A DNA stretch of 64,000 bases from Agriotes lineatus. Lineage: Eukaryota; Arthropoda; Insecta; Coleoptera; Elateridae. The stretch lies in contig OW679200.1 of the NCBI GenBank assembly GCA_940337035.1, positions 16,697,303 through 16,761,302 of the forward strand, in the 5' to 3' direction. This document shows, one piece after another, positions 37,443 to 48,371 of the stretch. Within the stretch, counting starts at the first letter, position 1. Each line of letters begins with the position of its first letter. Made by a program: the position numbers and the translations under genes. The notes below the pieces were generated by a model, which searched no databases, was not told the DNA's origin, and was given only the letters and a program-made list of their open reading frames with translations.

Positions 37443-37885
37443 TTCAGCTTTGTGTTATAGTAGGTTAAATTTTTAATTAAATTTATTTGTGTTGTACCGA
37501 AAACTTTTGTCTTTTCATTCCATGGATCTCTAGATATGTTTTACACTTTTGTTATGCCTACGGTGGGGTATTACTATGCCAACTTAGGGCATTATTGTTA
37601 CATGTACTTATACCTATTATAAATATTTATGGATAATTTGTAGATACGTGTAATTTTGCGTTTTTAGTCAAAAAGTCAGTTGTTCATACAAACTTTAATA
37701 AATTGTATGAAAATGTACATGTTTATTTTACATTTCTATAAAATAAAAATTATAGTTTTCTATTCTGGATTTTGAGATATTAAGCGTGAAACAAATGCAT
37801 TTCTAAAGTTTGAAAAATGGTCTTTTATTCCCAACTCTTATTAATTAGATAAAAAGTATCAAAATCACAAATATTTTTACACCTT

Positions 37886-39437
37886 TGAAATATACTTCAA
37901 ACATTAATATAAAACATGTACTATATAAAATATAAAGAAAATATTTGGATACTTAATAATTTCTAATGTACCTACAAAGTATATTGCAAAAGACAAGGCA
38001 TATTAAAATACTAAAAAAGGAAAACCTGCATTGTACCCTAGCATTTTCTCTACTACATATCCAACAGAAGAAGCCGAAATAAAGGGATTGAAGAACATAA
38101 TCGAAAATAAAAGAACTAGGCAAGCAAGGATTAGAATGTTAAAAAGCATTTGATGGTACGCAAAGATCATAAAGAAAAGTGAAATCGTAATACATATATC
38201 AGTAGTGGATGCTGCAATGGAAACCAGGCTACAAAGAGATAAATAATACCCAGGAAAAACAACGACTACTAGTTTCAAACTTCAACAATATCGATTAACA
38301 ATCAACTCAACTGAAAAGCATTACTGGGCACCACGTTAATGAATAAAAAATGAATCCAGAATAAAAATTGTTAACATATACACTGGGGCAGTGCAAGCAA
38401 TTTGATATGATTTAACAATAGCTCATGGAATCGATTCAGCGAAGTAGTAAGGGCCTAATTGAAGTGATGTTTATCGCTCCAAAAACTATTCAAATGATAC
38501 AATTACGCATGGCTTCTCATGACAAATCCTGATAAAGAAACGATACCATTTTATTACATGCATAGACAAATTCTTTGCATAGTCGCCGGATGGCGCGCAT
38601 ACAACCGTAAAATTCTACATTTACTATTTTTAACAAACAACAGGACAAAGTATAAAATCATTAAACACACAAAGCAGTGACATTTGGTAAACAATCGTTG
38701 GCATGCTTCAATAAACCATGCATTCCCCTATTAAAAGAAGCGTGGTATCCGATAACAGGAGCGCGAAGTGTTGAAACAATTGAAAAAACTGGAATTTAAT
38801 GGCTGTGATGCGTGTTGGAATATTCAGGATAAGTCCGTCGGGATGGAGTGGACAGCAAGCATTCGGCTTTTCCCAGCATAAAATTAGTCATCCAACAAGC
38901 GGGTAGGACAGCACGCAGTTACAGGTTGTCGATAGGTAGGTCGGTGAGACCCACAAATTGCGATGATTTTGAAAAGAGAAAAAAAAAATAAAAAAAGAAA
39001 AAGCCCTTCGTTTGCGGGCGACCAATTAATTTTCACTTCCGAATACTATCCCCCCATCCTCGAGGCAACCAAATGGGTACAGCAATTCACTAAATTTATC
39101 CCATAGCATGGCTGACATCTTCGAGAGAAAATTCCCTTACAAAGCGTTAGTAGAAAAAGATCCCATATAAACATGTCGCATAGCTTCGAAACTAATATTG
39201 AGAGTTTTCTAAATTTTCGATGAGGAAAATAGTCCACCCTAAAACTGGGGCAAAAAAGTTCTAGAAAAAGGAACGCTAGCAGAGTATCCTGAGTCACTAA
39301 AAACTATTTAAGCAACTTGGGGTTTCCTACGGTGTTTTAAGTTGGCGGACCTACAGCAAAATCCGATGGAAATTCAAAGCCACAACTGGGACTGTAATAC
39401 ATCAGAACAAAACACGCTACAACAAGAATGAAAATCC
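37886..39437. other. No gene recognised
   Basis: A 91-codon hydrophobic minus frame (38003-38278) has no family I recognise; the + strand over the same bases is also open apart from two stops and is A-rich. An A-rich run lies at about 38971-39002. Confidence 0.4.
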
Positions 39438-39558
39438 TTTTTTAGACGACCACATATCAAAGTAACATTATAGCGACAGCAGTCTACTACAAAAAGTTGA
39501 CGATCTCATACACTAGCACGATATTATATCATACTAGTCATATCGTAACGGCACAAAG

Positions 39559-39643
39559 TTATTCAAATCACGGCCTGCTTAATTGTGTGACAAACGTCAC
39601 TTTGACGTTTGTCACACAATTCAGCAAACCGTGATTCAAATAA
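39559..39643. repeat. Palindrome upstream of the recombinase gene
   Basis: The core AATTGTGTGACAAACGTCA is perfectly inverted at 39603-39621 around a 3-bp spacer; weaker pairing (CACGG/CCGTG) extends to about 85 bp. It contains two TGACGTTTGTCA-type words. Confidence 0.9.
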
Positions 39644-39801
39644 TCCAGACGCTTTTGCTTTATTCGTCGCTATGGTTACGTTGAATTACATTTTTACAAA
39701 CAAACAGTTGTTGTTTGCTTTCAACATTTAAATCGTTTTAAATGTGAATGTATTTCCTTGTGTATCAATTTAAACAATTAATTGAAGTGTAAATAGTGAA
39801 T

Positions 39802-40884
39802 ATGATGGAAAGTAATGATGAAGGTTATTCAAATTTGGACTGCACGCCGCCAGAAATTTTAAAAGCTGGAGAAGAAAACACCTTAGAACTTTTACCACCG
39901 AAATCAAAGGAACTTTATGAATTTGCGTACAGTAAGTTTATGAACTGGCGCAAGCAAAAGGGAATTAATTCGTCATTTTCTGAAAATGTCTTCATGGCAT
40001 ATTTTAGCGAACACATTATGGACCCAGTATTCAATGCTGAAAAGCACTATTAATATTCACCAGGATGTAGACATAACACAATACGTTAGGTTAAGAGCTT
40101 ATTTAAACCGTAAATAAGATGGATACAAACTCAAAAAATCAAAAACTTTGACAACTGAAGAAATAAATAGATACCTTCATGAAGCACCAAATAACACACA
40201 TCTCTTACAAAAGGTAAGTTGATAATTATTTCCACTTCTATCTCTTGTTCAGCAACGACTGTGTGTTTAGATTCATTTTTAATATTGGCGATTTTTATAT
40301 TCCATTTTATTATTCTTGTTCCAGGTGCTGTTAGTAGTTGGAATTTGTGGCGCATGTCGAAAACATCAATTGGTACAACTAACGGTCGATAATATAGACG
40401 ATCTAGGCTCTGCTGTGCTCATCAAAATATCTGACACCAAAATGAAAAGAGAGCGGACTTTCACTATTACTGGGGAATTTTACAAATTCTACAAGAAATA
40501 TACGGTTCTTAGACCATTAAACCTAACTGAAAAGCGTTTTTTTTAACTATCAAAATAAAAAATGCACCAAAGCAGTCGTTGGAAAACAAAATTGCCAATA
40601 CTCCTAGATACATCGCTACCTACATCGGCTTGCAAGAACCAGAGCTATATACCGGTTATTGTTATAAACGCTCATCTGCTACGATTCTGTTAGATGCTGG
40701 AGGTGATATCACCACCCTTAAACGTCATGGGGGCTGGAAGCCTACTTCTGTAGCCGAGGGCTACATTTAAGAGTAGTTGCAGAAGAAAATAAAGATAGCT
40801 GATACCATCTTGAACTCAATAGAGGATTCTGCGTCTTCATCATCTACGTCGGTGAGCATGGTGGAACATTTTGTAACACCATAA
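39802..40884 (+). pseudogene. Crypton-type tyrosine recombinase, broken
   Basis: The gene starts at ATGATGGAA (39802). Exon 1 has an acidic N-terminus and the core-binding-like segment LLPPKSKELYEFAYSKFMNW. A deletion with frame change near 40045 removes about 20 residues; reading resumes at INIHQDVDITQYVRLRAY, crosses a stop at 40115, and reaches HLLQK at 40213. A 111-bp GT-AG intron (40214-40324) follows. Exon 2 gives VLLVVGICGACRKHQLVQL, with the first catalytic Arg, then a frame break in a run of eight T (about 40537-40544), another near 40585, then YCYKRSSATILLDAGG and HGGWKPTSVAEGYI with the nucleophile Tyr. In related insect proteins the box reads HCFRR; here the His is Tyr and the Arg is Lys, so catalysis is lost. 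Two stops follow GYI before a recognisable tail ending at 40884. Enzyme family clear; function dead. Confidence 0.88.
40214..40324 (+). other. Spliceosomal intron in the recombinase pseudogene
   Basis: The donor AAAAG|GTAAGT and the acceptor TTGTTCCAG|GTG join CAA AAG to GTG CTG in phase 0, giving LLQK-VLLVVG, which matches the continuous family protein. A pyrimidine-rich stretch lies before the acceptor. Confidence 0.85.
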
Positions 40885-41092
40885 CTTCAATTAAATACAG
40901 ATGCCACACCATCAGCATTAGCATCAGAAAGAACAGCGTCAAAAAAGAAAATGGAACAAACTCTTCAAGCTTCCCAACAACTCCTAATTTTTTATAATTG
41001 TACTAATAACAACATAACTATAAATTTTTTAAATGAAATAAATAAAAACAATTCTTAAAAATAGAATTTACTTTGTGTGGTCGTCTAAAAAA

Positions 41093-41245
41093 TAGTATTC
41101 ATAACTCGCTCGAAAGTGCAAATATCTGTACTCGTGTTTTAGATCCACTCGGGCTTCGCTACGCTACGCCCTCGGTTGTCTAATCAACACTCGCACGATA
41201 TTTGCCACTTTCGACGCTTGTAATGAAAATAACTATAGTGTACTA
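41093..41245. repeat. Imperfect palindrome with CTCGGGCTTCG core, abutting the Crypton-like element
   Basis: The arms AGTATTCATAACTCGC...CGAAAGTGCAAATATC and GATATTTGCCACTTTCG... pair over about 45 bp with small gaps; the centre is CTCGGGCTTCGCTACGC then TACGCCCTCGG. It starts at the base after the element's right inverted repeat. Confidence 0.8.
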
Positions 41246-43959
41246 GCTTAATAATTTTTGTACCACATCGAAGATAGGGGCATAATCATTTTATCCAACA
41301 TATTTCTGAGAAATATTAGTAATACTTCCAGGAGTAAATATCTATAGCACCAAGATACACAACATCATATCACAAACCTCTAAATACGCTTACAATTTTT
41401 TTCTCCCATCGAGATTTTACTTTTTTACGTTTATTGTATTCGACAAAATGAAGACCACCATTAGATTATAGTAAAGTTGCATTGTACGAATATGCAAATA
41501 AAAAACGCACTTAGCGTACTGTCAGCATTAATAATTAAAATCTGACCGCTTACTTTGTTTGGTCGTTTTACAATTACATTTGGATAATCGTTATTCTAAT
41601 ATTTGAATACTAAACATTAAGGTTTGACTAGCTCAACGCCAAAATGCAATTTTTAATTATTCGCAACTCTATATTATCATCCAGATAGGGTAGAAATATT
41701 TAAAACCCCACCTTTTTAGAAGTTTACTGAAACTCCCGTCTTTTTTAGCTTCTAAAAAGCGTTGGAAAACATATTGCACCATTTACGTTCTATCGCGCGC
41801 TCGAATCTGCAGCGAAATAAAATTTAAACTGGAAAGCAAAAATGACAAATGAAATGTCTGCTTTCGGGCCTCCGGACCAATGCATTGTCACATAAATATA
41901 ACAATAACACTCCACCGAGGCCCATGCCCCTTTAATAACTGAATTCTGCTATCCGCACCGTTCACATTAACTCCGGCCTGGCTACCATTTCAGCGAAATT
42001 AGGTTAGACCTGACAGTAATAGAAATAAGTTGACAATAATTCGTTGCATATTGCGTCTAATGTATGAGATACTTCCGAATGATCCAATTGCGTCGGGCGG
42101 GATAATTTATATCGCAGGTTGAAGGTTTAATAACCTGTGATTACATACTACAAATTTACAATATGTCTCGCAACCTTTCAGTTAATTACACCCAACCCAA
42201 ACTTGTATGAGAGGTCTTGTAAAACTACATACCTTTTCTGTAGACCACTTCGGCATGAAAGGAAAGTCACCCCAGATGAATGTAACGCCATAACTCGAGA
42301 ATGACAACCGATCAGAATGATTTCTTCGCCAGTTTTTGTGGAATATTGCTGCAAAGAACTGAAAAGCTTGTGAGCGAAACTAGTTGCTTTCCTTTGTACG
42401 TGCTTGTCAATTTATATACGTGTTACCAGTAATAGGCATTAAGCGATCAAGTAACTACGCCGGGATGACAATTACTCACAACCGCCAGATATATTTGTTA
42501 AAAGTTATCAACACATGGTGTTGGAAACATATATCTCTTGTCACCTTTAAATTTGAAATGGCACAGTATCGGTACTCTCTACTCTCTACCCAGTTGCAAA
42601 ATTACTGACTCGTTTTTTAACCGATTTCTTCCGCCTAGATTTTGCGGTCATTATTAGTTCCCGCGTCTTTTGCGAATTCTCTGTAGCCGAAGTCGTCACA
42701 CATAATGTGTATCACAATATGTATGTACATAGGATAATGACATAACACACCTAAAGCACCGATTCTACAGAAGCAAGAATCAAGGGTACAGTTGCTCAAA
42801 TATTTCCCTCATGCATGCCAGCTTCACAGCTTTCTTCCTGTTCCCTCCTATCATTAGCCAGAATATATTGTGATAGATACCTTCTTGTTTTCACGTATTC
42901 AAGACCTACACGCGCTTCTAAATTTGAAAATCCTCACTACTGTTAATACAGAAAATACGGTTTGATACAATTCTGCTAATGTATGTGTACCTATTTTAGA
43001 TGTCCTAGAGGATACTTAAAACAGAAGAATGCTCATTCAAGTAAGTTTTCATATTGTGGCGATTTTATTGATATACATTCTAGTTCCCTGCGCAGAATAC
43101 GATTGTCTGTGCTTTTTATTTGCTAGATGTAGTGACCAACGAGCATACGTATCGACTGGATTTCTGAGGCGTAAAAATATTTATGGCCGTTGCTCCGGAG
43201 TTGCAAGGTATCAAGCAAACCGTGTGAATTTCCGGCCGTTGTCCAAGTCTTATACCGAAAGGAACTGCAACAACGATAGCATTTTACATTTAAAGTAATA
43301 CATAGCAAAGGGATGCGAATGGGCTATAATCGGCTTTATATAGACTATGATAATTCCCATTTAAAACAATGGCTATTTGGTTAGGATATTCATTCCATAA
43401 TAAGATAAATACAGATAATATTTCATAATTGTTTTGCACCAACAATGCCCGTTCATGTGGTTCAATATATCCTGCCGTAACTAAATATTAATGCCTTAAA
43501 AGCACAGAGAGTAGTACAATCTGAAAACGGAAACAAAAGGTCTACTCAATGCGCTCCCACTAATGATTTTAGAGCATTACTGCTTAAATGCACTTAATGT
43601 AGTAACAACCGACCAGGCAAAAATACTGGTCTAAAAGTTCCAACACGACCGCAGAAGTATTGGACGCAAATCTATACAAGTGAATAAATTGAGAAACGAG
43701 TACACACTATCATATACATCCTTCTAATAGCGAGTCAAGCTGCTTGCGTGCGTCACGCTGCATCATAAGCGATCAGACTTAATACATAACCAATCGGATA
43801 CTTTATCCACAATCGAGCCTGCTTCTTTCAGCGCCATGTAACGGCAACGGCAACGGCATAAGCATTGCTGCTACAGCATGCTATCTGTAACTGCTTTTGA
43901 TCTATATGCGATTAATTAAGGATTTTCTGGTCACATAATCGTATACTTGTAGAACGACT
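41246..43959. other. No gene recognised
   Basis: Frames of 61-89 codons (42384-42608, 43029-43308) lack known motifs. A short tandem of three CGGCAA units lies near 43850. Confidence 0.4.
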
Positions 43960-44130
43960 ATTTATTCATTTCAATACATTAAGTGATACAAATAATCAAT
44001 AAAAACTGAAGAATTTGTCCAGGATGGGTGGTACAAAAGGAGAGGGGTAAATTACACGAAAAGTAGGTGCACTACCCAGCCTAGAAGACAGCCTTGAAGT
44101 GATAGAAAAAAGGCCAAAGAATTTACCACC
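43960..44130 (+). repeat. Dispersed repeat family R1, uninterrupted copy
   Basis: AATAATCAATAAAAACTGAA then GAATTTGTCCAGGATGGGTGG matches the copy split by the hAT at 46618-47460. The later part, TGGGTGGTAC ... GTGCACTACCCAGCC, can fold back on itself, and the same hairpin (TGGGTGGTGCA / TGCACCGCCCAGCC) is kept in the split copy, which suggests the structure matters or is a subterminal palindrome. No coding content. Confidence 0.6.
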
Positions 44131-46561
44131 CAAAAACAAAGGGTAGACACAGCCCTAGCTAGCTGTAACTCTCGGCAGAAAATATAGTGCGAGTAAGGAC
44201 TAGGCAGCGATCCTTTGGGTTAAATACAATCTTTATCAAGCAACAACATTTTTGGCGCCTGTCGTTAAACCGGTTAAACACAACAAAAAACATATCTAGC
44301 TACCAAAATAAAGTACCACCTACCTTGCAAGCCTCTTACGTCAACCTAAATCTTAAAAAAATACTAACAAGTTCATGATGGATCGTAGTATAGTACAAAG
44401 AAAATATAAAACAATATCTAATACAATTTAATATTCAACACCAGTGTAACAAATATCCAGCATAAATAAAGCTAGAGGCTCAGTAAAGCCCAAAATGAGT
44501 AATTAACAAATAATTGTTGGAGTCACCCAAATCATAACACACAAACATTATGATTTATTACAATTCGACACACTGTAGAATACAACAAATTAAAAAAAGC
44601 TCACGCCAACATAACGTGGCAAACATTGACATCTGGATGACCTCAAGGACGCTTGAGGACGTAGGTACATACAACATACAACATTTCAGCCACTTTAACT
44701 GATGAAATAGTAACGCTTCAAGCGTTGCAAGCAAGCTAATATTTATCGCGTACAGTTTGATTCGTAGAACCGTTTAGTCTTCGGCAATACCCTTTTACCA
44801 AAAAAACTGAAAATCAATGCATGTACTTACGAAGCGTAACTGGAAGCACTATTTTGCGATCTTAAGGGAAGGTCCTGTGAGTCTCTCTATGGAAATGTTG
44901 GATTGGACCTCGAAGCGGATACAGGTGGCGGCTTTAGGCGGAAGAAAGACTATCCGTCGCCAAAACTGCTCGCATCTGGGATACACGCCACATAAACCGT
45001 TTGCTACGATTAAATCCCGCAACAGGAGCAAATCGCAAGGGAACTGCAATCATATCAGCTTGGTCCCAGGGAGCCGGCGGCTTGTAGTAAGGACATGGAA
45101 GCAGTAGGTATTGAAGTAGATCTAATTACCACAAAATTAGGACTCAAAAAAACTTATAAGGAATTCTCACCGCAGCTGGAAATGGACCTGAACGTGCTTA
45201 AAGAGACGCCGCTGTGAGGACTTCAATTGTTACAGAAACTCGGGGCTAAATTGTTTCGAGACTAGCCTTCCTTGAACATGGCTTACTATCCAAAGAAAGA
45301 CCGTACCGAGACATTCTTCGCAGGTGTTCACTCGGACGTCGAGGGTTTCTTGGAGAAAATCTAATTCACGCAACGCCAAGAGCGGGAGCGCGGAAAAACC
45401 ACATTCGGAAACAAACTGCCTCAAAGAACCATTTAATAACAATAAGGTTGATACAGTTGAGAATGATCGCTTTTCATTTTATCACTGGTATCTAAGCTAG
45501 TTTCCAACATTTACCATGTTCAGTATTAAATAACCGTTGTGCGGGCACGCTGGAAAATATTGTTTTCAAAACCCTAAAACCATCTATCTAACAACACACT
45601 ACCCACATAAACCCAAAAGTAAATAAAGCGCATATATAGCAAACTTAAGTAAATATTCAATATGCCAACGTTCTAGATAATATTCAGTTGTTTAAGGTGT
45701 TTAAAATACCGTAACGCCATAAGCTGTCTTAAGTTCGCCGTCTGGCATGTCAGTAAACGTGCCTAATGTCAGTATGAGAAGTTTGGAGAGTTTCTCCAAC
45801 GCTCATTATATCCTGACAATTCAGAATTTATTTGAAGGTTTAGTTATATAGTTTACAGAGCTATTGCAATAATGCTTCCCAAAAGTAAACCAGGGTGCCA
45901 TATGAATTATTACTGAAAATCAAAGTATCGAACTGAGGAAGTATGAAAAACACCACACCTTGAAGTCTAGGATAATTATTGTGACAAATGAATGAAGAGA
46001 ACTGCCCATCGAGATTCTACAGAGACAGCATTATTTAGCAAACAAATTACAGGATTGGACCATGACACTCAATGTGTCAACCATGCCAGAGGCAAAACTA
46101 TTTTCGCAAGCGTATTGAATATAACAAAACAGTGAAACTTATCGAGACCATCTACAGAAATAGCAAACTGACCTTGATCATTTTTGTAATTATTTGTTAA
46201 TTCATTCAGAACAATGTATCCACTTGTATTGGAAATACCTTCCAGTACCTGTTTGACGTCATTAATCGAGGTCTTCCAGGTCTATTTAAATAATGTGTAT
46301 AATTTTGATCACTACCTACAATTTTATCTCCGAGTCGTTCCAGAGGCTAAAACCTACGAAATTCACCATATATGTATATAAAAGTACGTCACGCTACATC
46401 ATCACCGATCGACCTCACCTGTTCCCGATCGGGTTTACTTATTTCGGCGGAATGCCATGATAATCTCGGAAACATTGCTGATACATAATGCGGCATGTAA
46501 CTTTTTTTTGGTCTTCATGTGTTTAAATAAGTGGCTTAATATCACCAGATCATACAATAGC
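44131..46561. other. No gene recognised; GC-richer patch at 44.8-45.4 kb
   Basis: The patch 44817-45440 is richer in G+C with fragmented frames on both strands (96 codons at 44817-45107, 70 at 45230-45442 on -). It looks like a decayed coding sequence, perhaps of a transposon, but I recognise no motif and make no call. Confidence 0.35.
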
Positions 46562-46609
46562 AGCACAATTATTTATCCCTTCTGATACAGAATCTAATAG
46601 AAATAATCA
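46562..46609 (+). repeat. Repeat family R1, left part of split copy
   Basis: AGAAATAATCAATTATGAC joins, across the hAT element, to CGAAGAATTGATCTAAGCTG; together they align with the intact copy at 43960-44130. Confidence 0.6.
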
Positions 46610-46617
46610 ATTATGAC

Positions 46618-47460
46618 TAGAGTCCGTCAAAATATTCCCGTATTTTTTCAAAATATAGCATAGCAAAATGGCATTTATTTTTTCAAAATATGGCATATAA
46701 AATGGCATTTATTTCAAAATAAAGCACAAAAAATGGCACGTATTTATTTCAAAAAGTTGTAATTTTAGAAAAAATTTCACCAGTTATATTAAAAATCCCA
46801 TAACACAAATACAAAAAACAAAGTGATCTGATAAAAACCACGGGCACAAGGCAAATAAGTGGAACGTAGGTATCTGAGGTGCATTGAAAGGAAGGGGGAG
46901 AGCGTGGGGTTGTTGTTGACGAGTGAACGTAAAGGGATACTTACCTGAGCGTTGAGGCGCGCGACGAGTGGTCACCCACGCCCCGGGTCATCGACCTTAG
47001 TACCTGGCACTTACCAAAACTGCACGTCTATTTTGAAATTTGGAAGCCCTTTTGTAGTGAATTAGCCACATAATATTGATTTTGATTGAAATATAGCATT
47101 AAAATATGGCATTTATTCAAAATATAGCATTTATCATGAAAAAGGGCATTTTATAGCATTTATTATTATTATTATTAAAGAATAAAAGGGTAAGCGGCAA
47201 AGCCGATAATGACCCTTACAAATGATAAAAGTATACAGAACATTGTACATTTCGAATTAATTAAGGCTTACTCTACAAAAAGTTTAACTAACATATGGAA
47301 CTGCATTCAAGTGTTCATCAAGCATATTTTTAAAAACATTTATGGCACCAACAAATGTGGTTCATTCCACCCCTTACTACGTGAAACGCCTAAATACGAA
47401 ATCTGGCCCTAAAGGGGCCTACAGTAAGAAACATGGCAAAATGGCATTTGACGGACTCTA
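46618..47460. mobile_element. Non-autonomous hAT element, 843 bp
   Basis: The terminal inverted repeats TAGAGTCCGTCAAA (46618-46631) and TTTGACGGACTCTA (47447-47460) are exact. The 8-bp target duplication ATTATGAC flanks them at 46610-46617 and 47461-47468; 8 bp is the hAT hallmark. Subterminal words AAAATATAGCAT and AAATGGCATTT recur many times inside both ends, as expected for transposase binding sites. No transposase frame is present. The R1 paralogue at 43960 gives the empty site, confirming both ends. A later retroposon may sit at 47161-47428. Confidence 0.93.
47161..47428 (-). mobile_element. Possible retroposon with (AAT)n tail inside the hAT
   Basis: A TTA run at 47158-47177 is followed on + by AAGAATAAAAGGGTAAGCGG. 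Read on the minus strand this is a body ending in ...TTTATTCTTT(AAT)n, a retroposon-style 3' end. The stretch lacks the subterminal words seen elsewhere in the hAT, which return right after it (ACATGGCAAAATGGC). No target duplication found. Confidence 0.4.
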
Positions 47461-47468
47461 ATTATGAC

Positions 47469-47600
47469 CGAAGAATTGATCTAAGCTGGGTGGTGCAGAA
47501 GAGATTGGGAAGGTGCCAAAAATACATGCACCGCCCAGCCTAGCAGAAACACTTACGTGGTAGAATAAGAAAGGCTAAAGATGATAGAATACTGAATGTA
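47469..47600 (+). repeat. Repeat family R1, right part of split copy
   Basis: GAAGAATTGATCTAAGCTGG then GTGGTGCAGAAG and the hairpin partner TGCACCGCCCAGCCTAG match 44005-44100. Confidence 0.6.
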
Positions 47601-48225
47601 GTCGAAAACCATTAAATTATAAATAATTGAGAATGGTTCCTTCCACTTGCGACTAATGATGAGCGCGTTAACTAAGTTTTGCGCTTCTTCTTCAGTAAAT
47701 TTTCAGGGTCAGGTTTTTCATACCCCGCTTATAGTAATGGGTAAAATACGTTTATCCGCAAACGTCACAAAAGTGACAACTTATTTGTCTTTATTGACAA
47801 GGTAAAAGTGTTACTTTAACTGCCTAAGCAGACAAAATAGCGACTTTTGCGTACTTTATCTGCCTAAGCACACAAAATGGTTGCTCTCTTTCTTTCTTTC
47901 TATGTTTGTTCGCCATCTCCTCCGAAGATACTGGACCGATTAAATTGTATGATGGCTTAAAATTTTGCTAATTTTTAGAATTAGTTCGTAGGCCGGTTTT
48001 TATTTTCAAAAAAGTACGAAAAAGTTTTAATTTAAATAAAGCTTTAAGCAGCGGATCGGAGCATCTGTCGCCGTGGGTTATGGTGTGACAGCTGCTGTGG
48101 CCGTGTGCTATTAGCACGGGTGATTCAGTATGTTCATATATCATTACAGTTGCGCGTTATCTGAACAACAGAGGTTGGCGCAGGGGTACAGTGCTAGCCT
48201 GAAATTTACCTGAATACGTTTGCGG
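47601..48225. other. Unclassified, with inverted 15-mers
   Basis: TTTATCCGCAAACGT near 47751-47765 is exactly inverted near 48216-48230 (ACGTTTGCGGATAAA). AAAAGTG words recur (47770, 47806). GGTTGGCGCAGGGGTACAG near 48173 resembles a tRNA A box, but no B box follows. No gene. Confidence 0.4.
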
Positions 48226-48371
48226 ATAAAATAGTATATGTTATTCGGAGTAAAAGTGACTTTATGTGGCTTAGCTGAATTATTTGCCTCACTAACGTTC
48301 GGCTAAATAAACTTCAGCTTCGCCACATAAAGTATCACTTTTACTCCTAATAACATAATCTACTATTTTAT
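48226..48371. repeat. Imperfect palindrome, 45-50-bp arms
   Basis: Left arm 48226-48270 (ATAAAATAGTATATGTTATT then CGGAGTAAAAGTGACTTTAT) pairs with 48322-48371 with a few gaps. The loop contains GCTGAATT...TTCAGCTTCGCC, a weak version of the GC core of the other hairpins. Confidence 0.8.

Larger units (their letters stand above)
35921..37885. mobile_element. Large foldback built from mariner-type 3' ends
   Basis: Right arm 37315-37885 (about 570 bp) finds its reverse complement on the left in three separated pieces: 35921-36261, 36511-36525 and 37050-37259. Loop 37260-37314 is 55 bp. The pieces are in order, and the gaps are the insertions annotated at 36262-36510 and 36526-37049. Both arms carry the C-terminal coding end of one mariner-type transposase (NITQQQLENVLLATVR) followed by the same 3' flank, so the structure is two copies of the 3' end of an autonomous element joined head to head. 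It cannot encode a working enzyme but could be moved in trans. Outer border is sharp at AAGGTGTAAAAATA / TATTTTTACACCTT; no clear target duplication was found there. Confidence 0.85.
39438..41092 (+). mobile_element. Crypton-like tyrosine-recombinase element with inverted-repeat ends
   Basis: TTTTTTAGACGACCACA (39438-39454) is an exact inverted copy of 41076-41092, and CAAAGTAA (39458-39465) of 41068-41075 after a 3-bp offset. Between them lie a short palindrome (39559-39643), a broken tyrosine recombinase gene (39802-40884) and AATAAA signals near 41038-41042. Cryptons move by a tyrosine recombinase through a circular DNA and are usually described without terminal inverted repeats, so these ends are unexpected. 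No target duplication is visible. Either this is an unusual Crypton-related family, or a Crypton sits inside another inverted-repeat element. Confidence 0.7.

Noticed and set aside
35565..37885. One single large transposon from the CAGGGTG end to 37885
   Set aside because: The CAGGGTG end has its partner at 35746, and no matching end exists beyond 37885.
38003..38278. 91-codon hydrophobic minus-strand frame, possibly a receptor fragment
   Set aside because: No family motif, no splice context, and the opposite strand is nearly as open; A/T composition alone explains hydrophobic residues.
44817..45440. Possible transposon coding fragment
   Set aside because: Frames on both strands broken and no recognisable motif; left as unclassified GC-richer DNA.
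48170..48215. tRNA-like A box (GGTTGGCGCAGGGGTACAG)
   Set aside because: No B box at the required distance, so neither a tRNA nor a SINE head can be supported.
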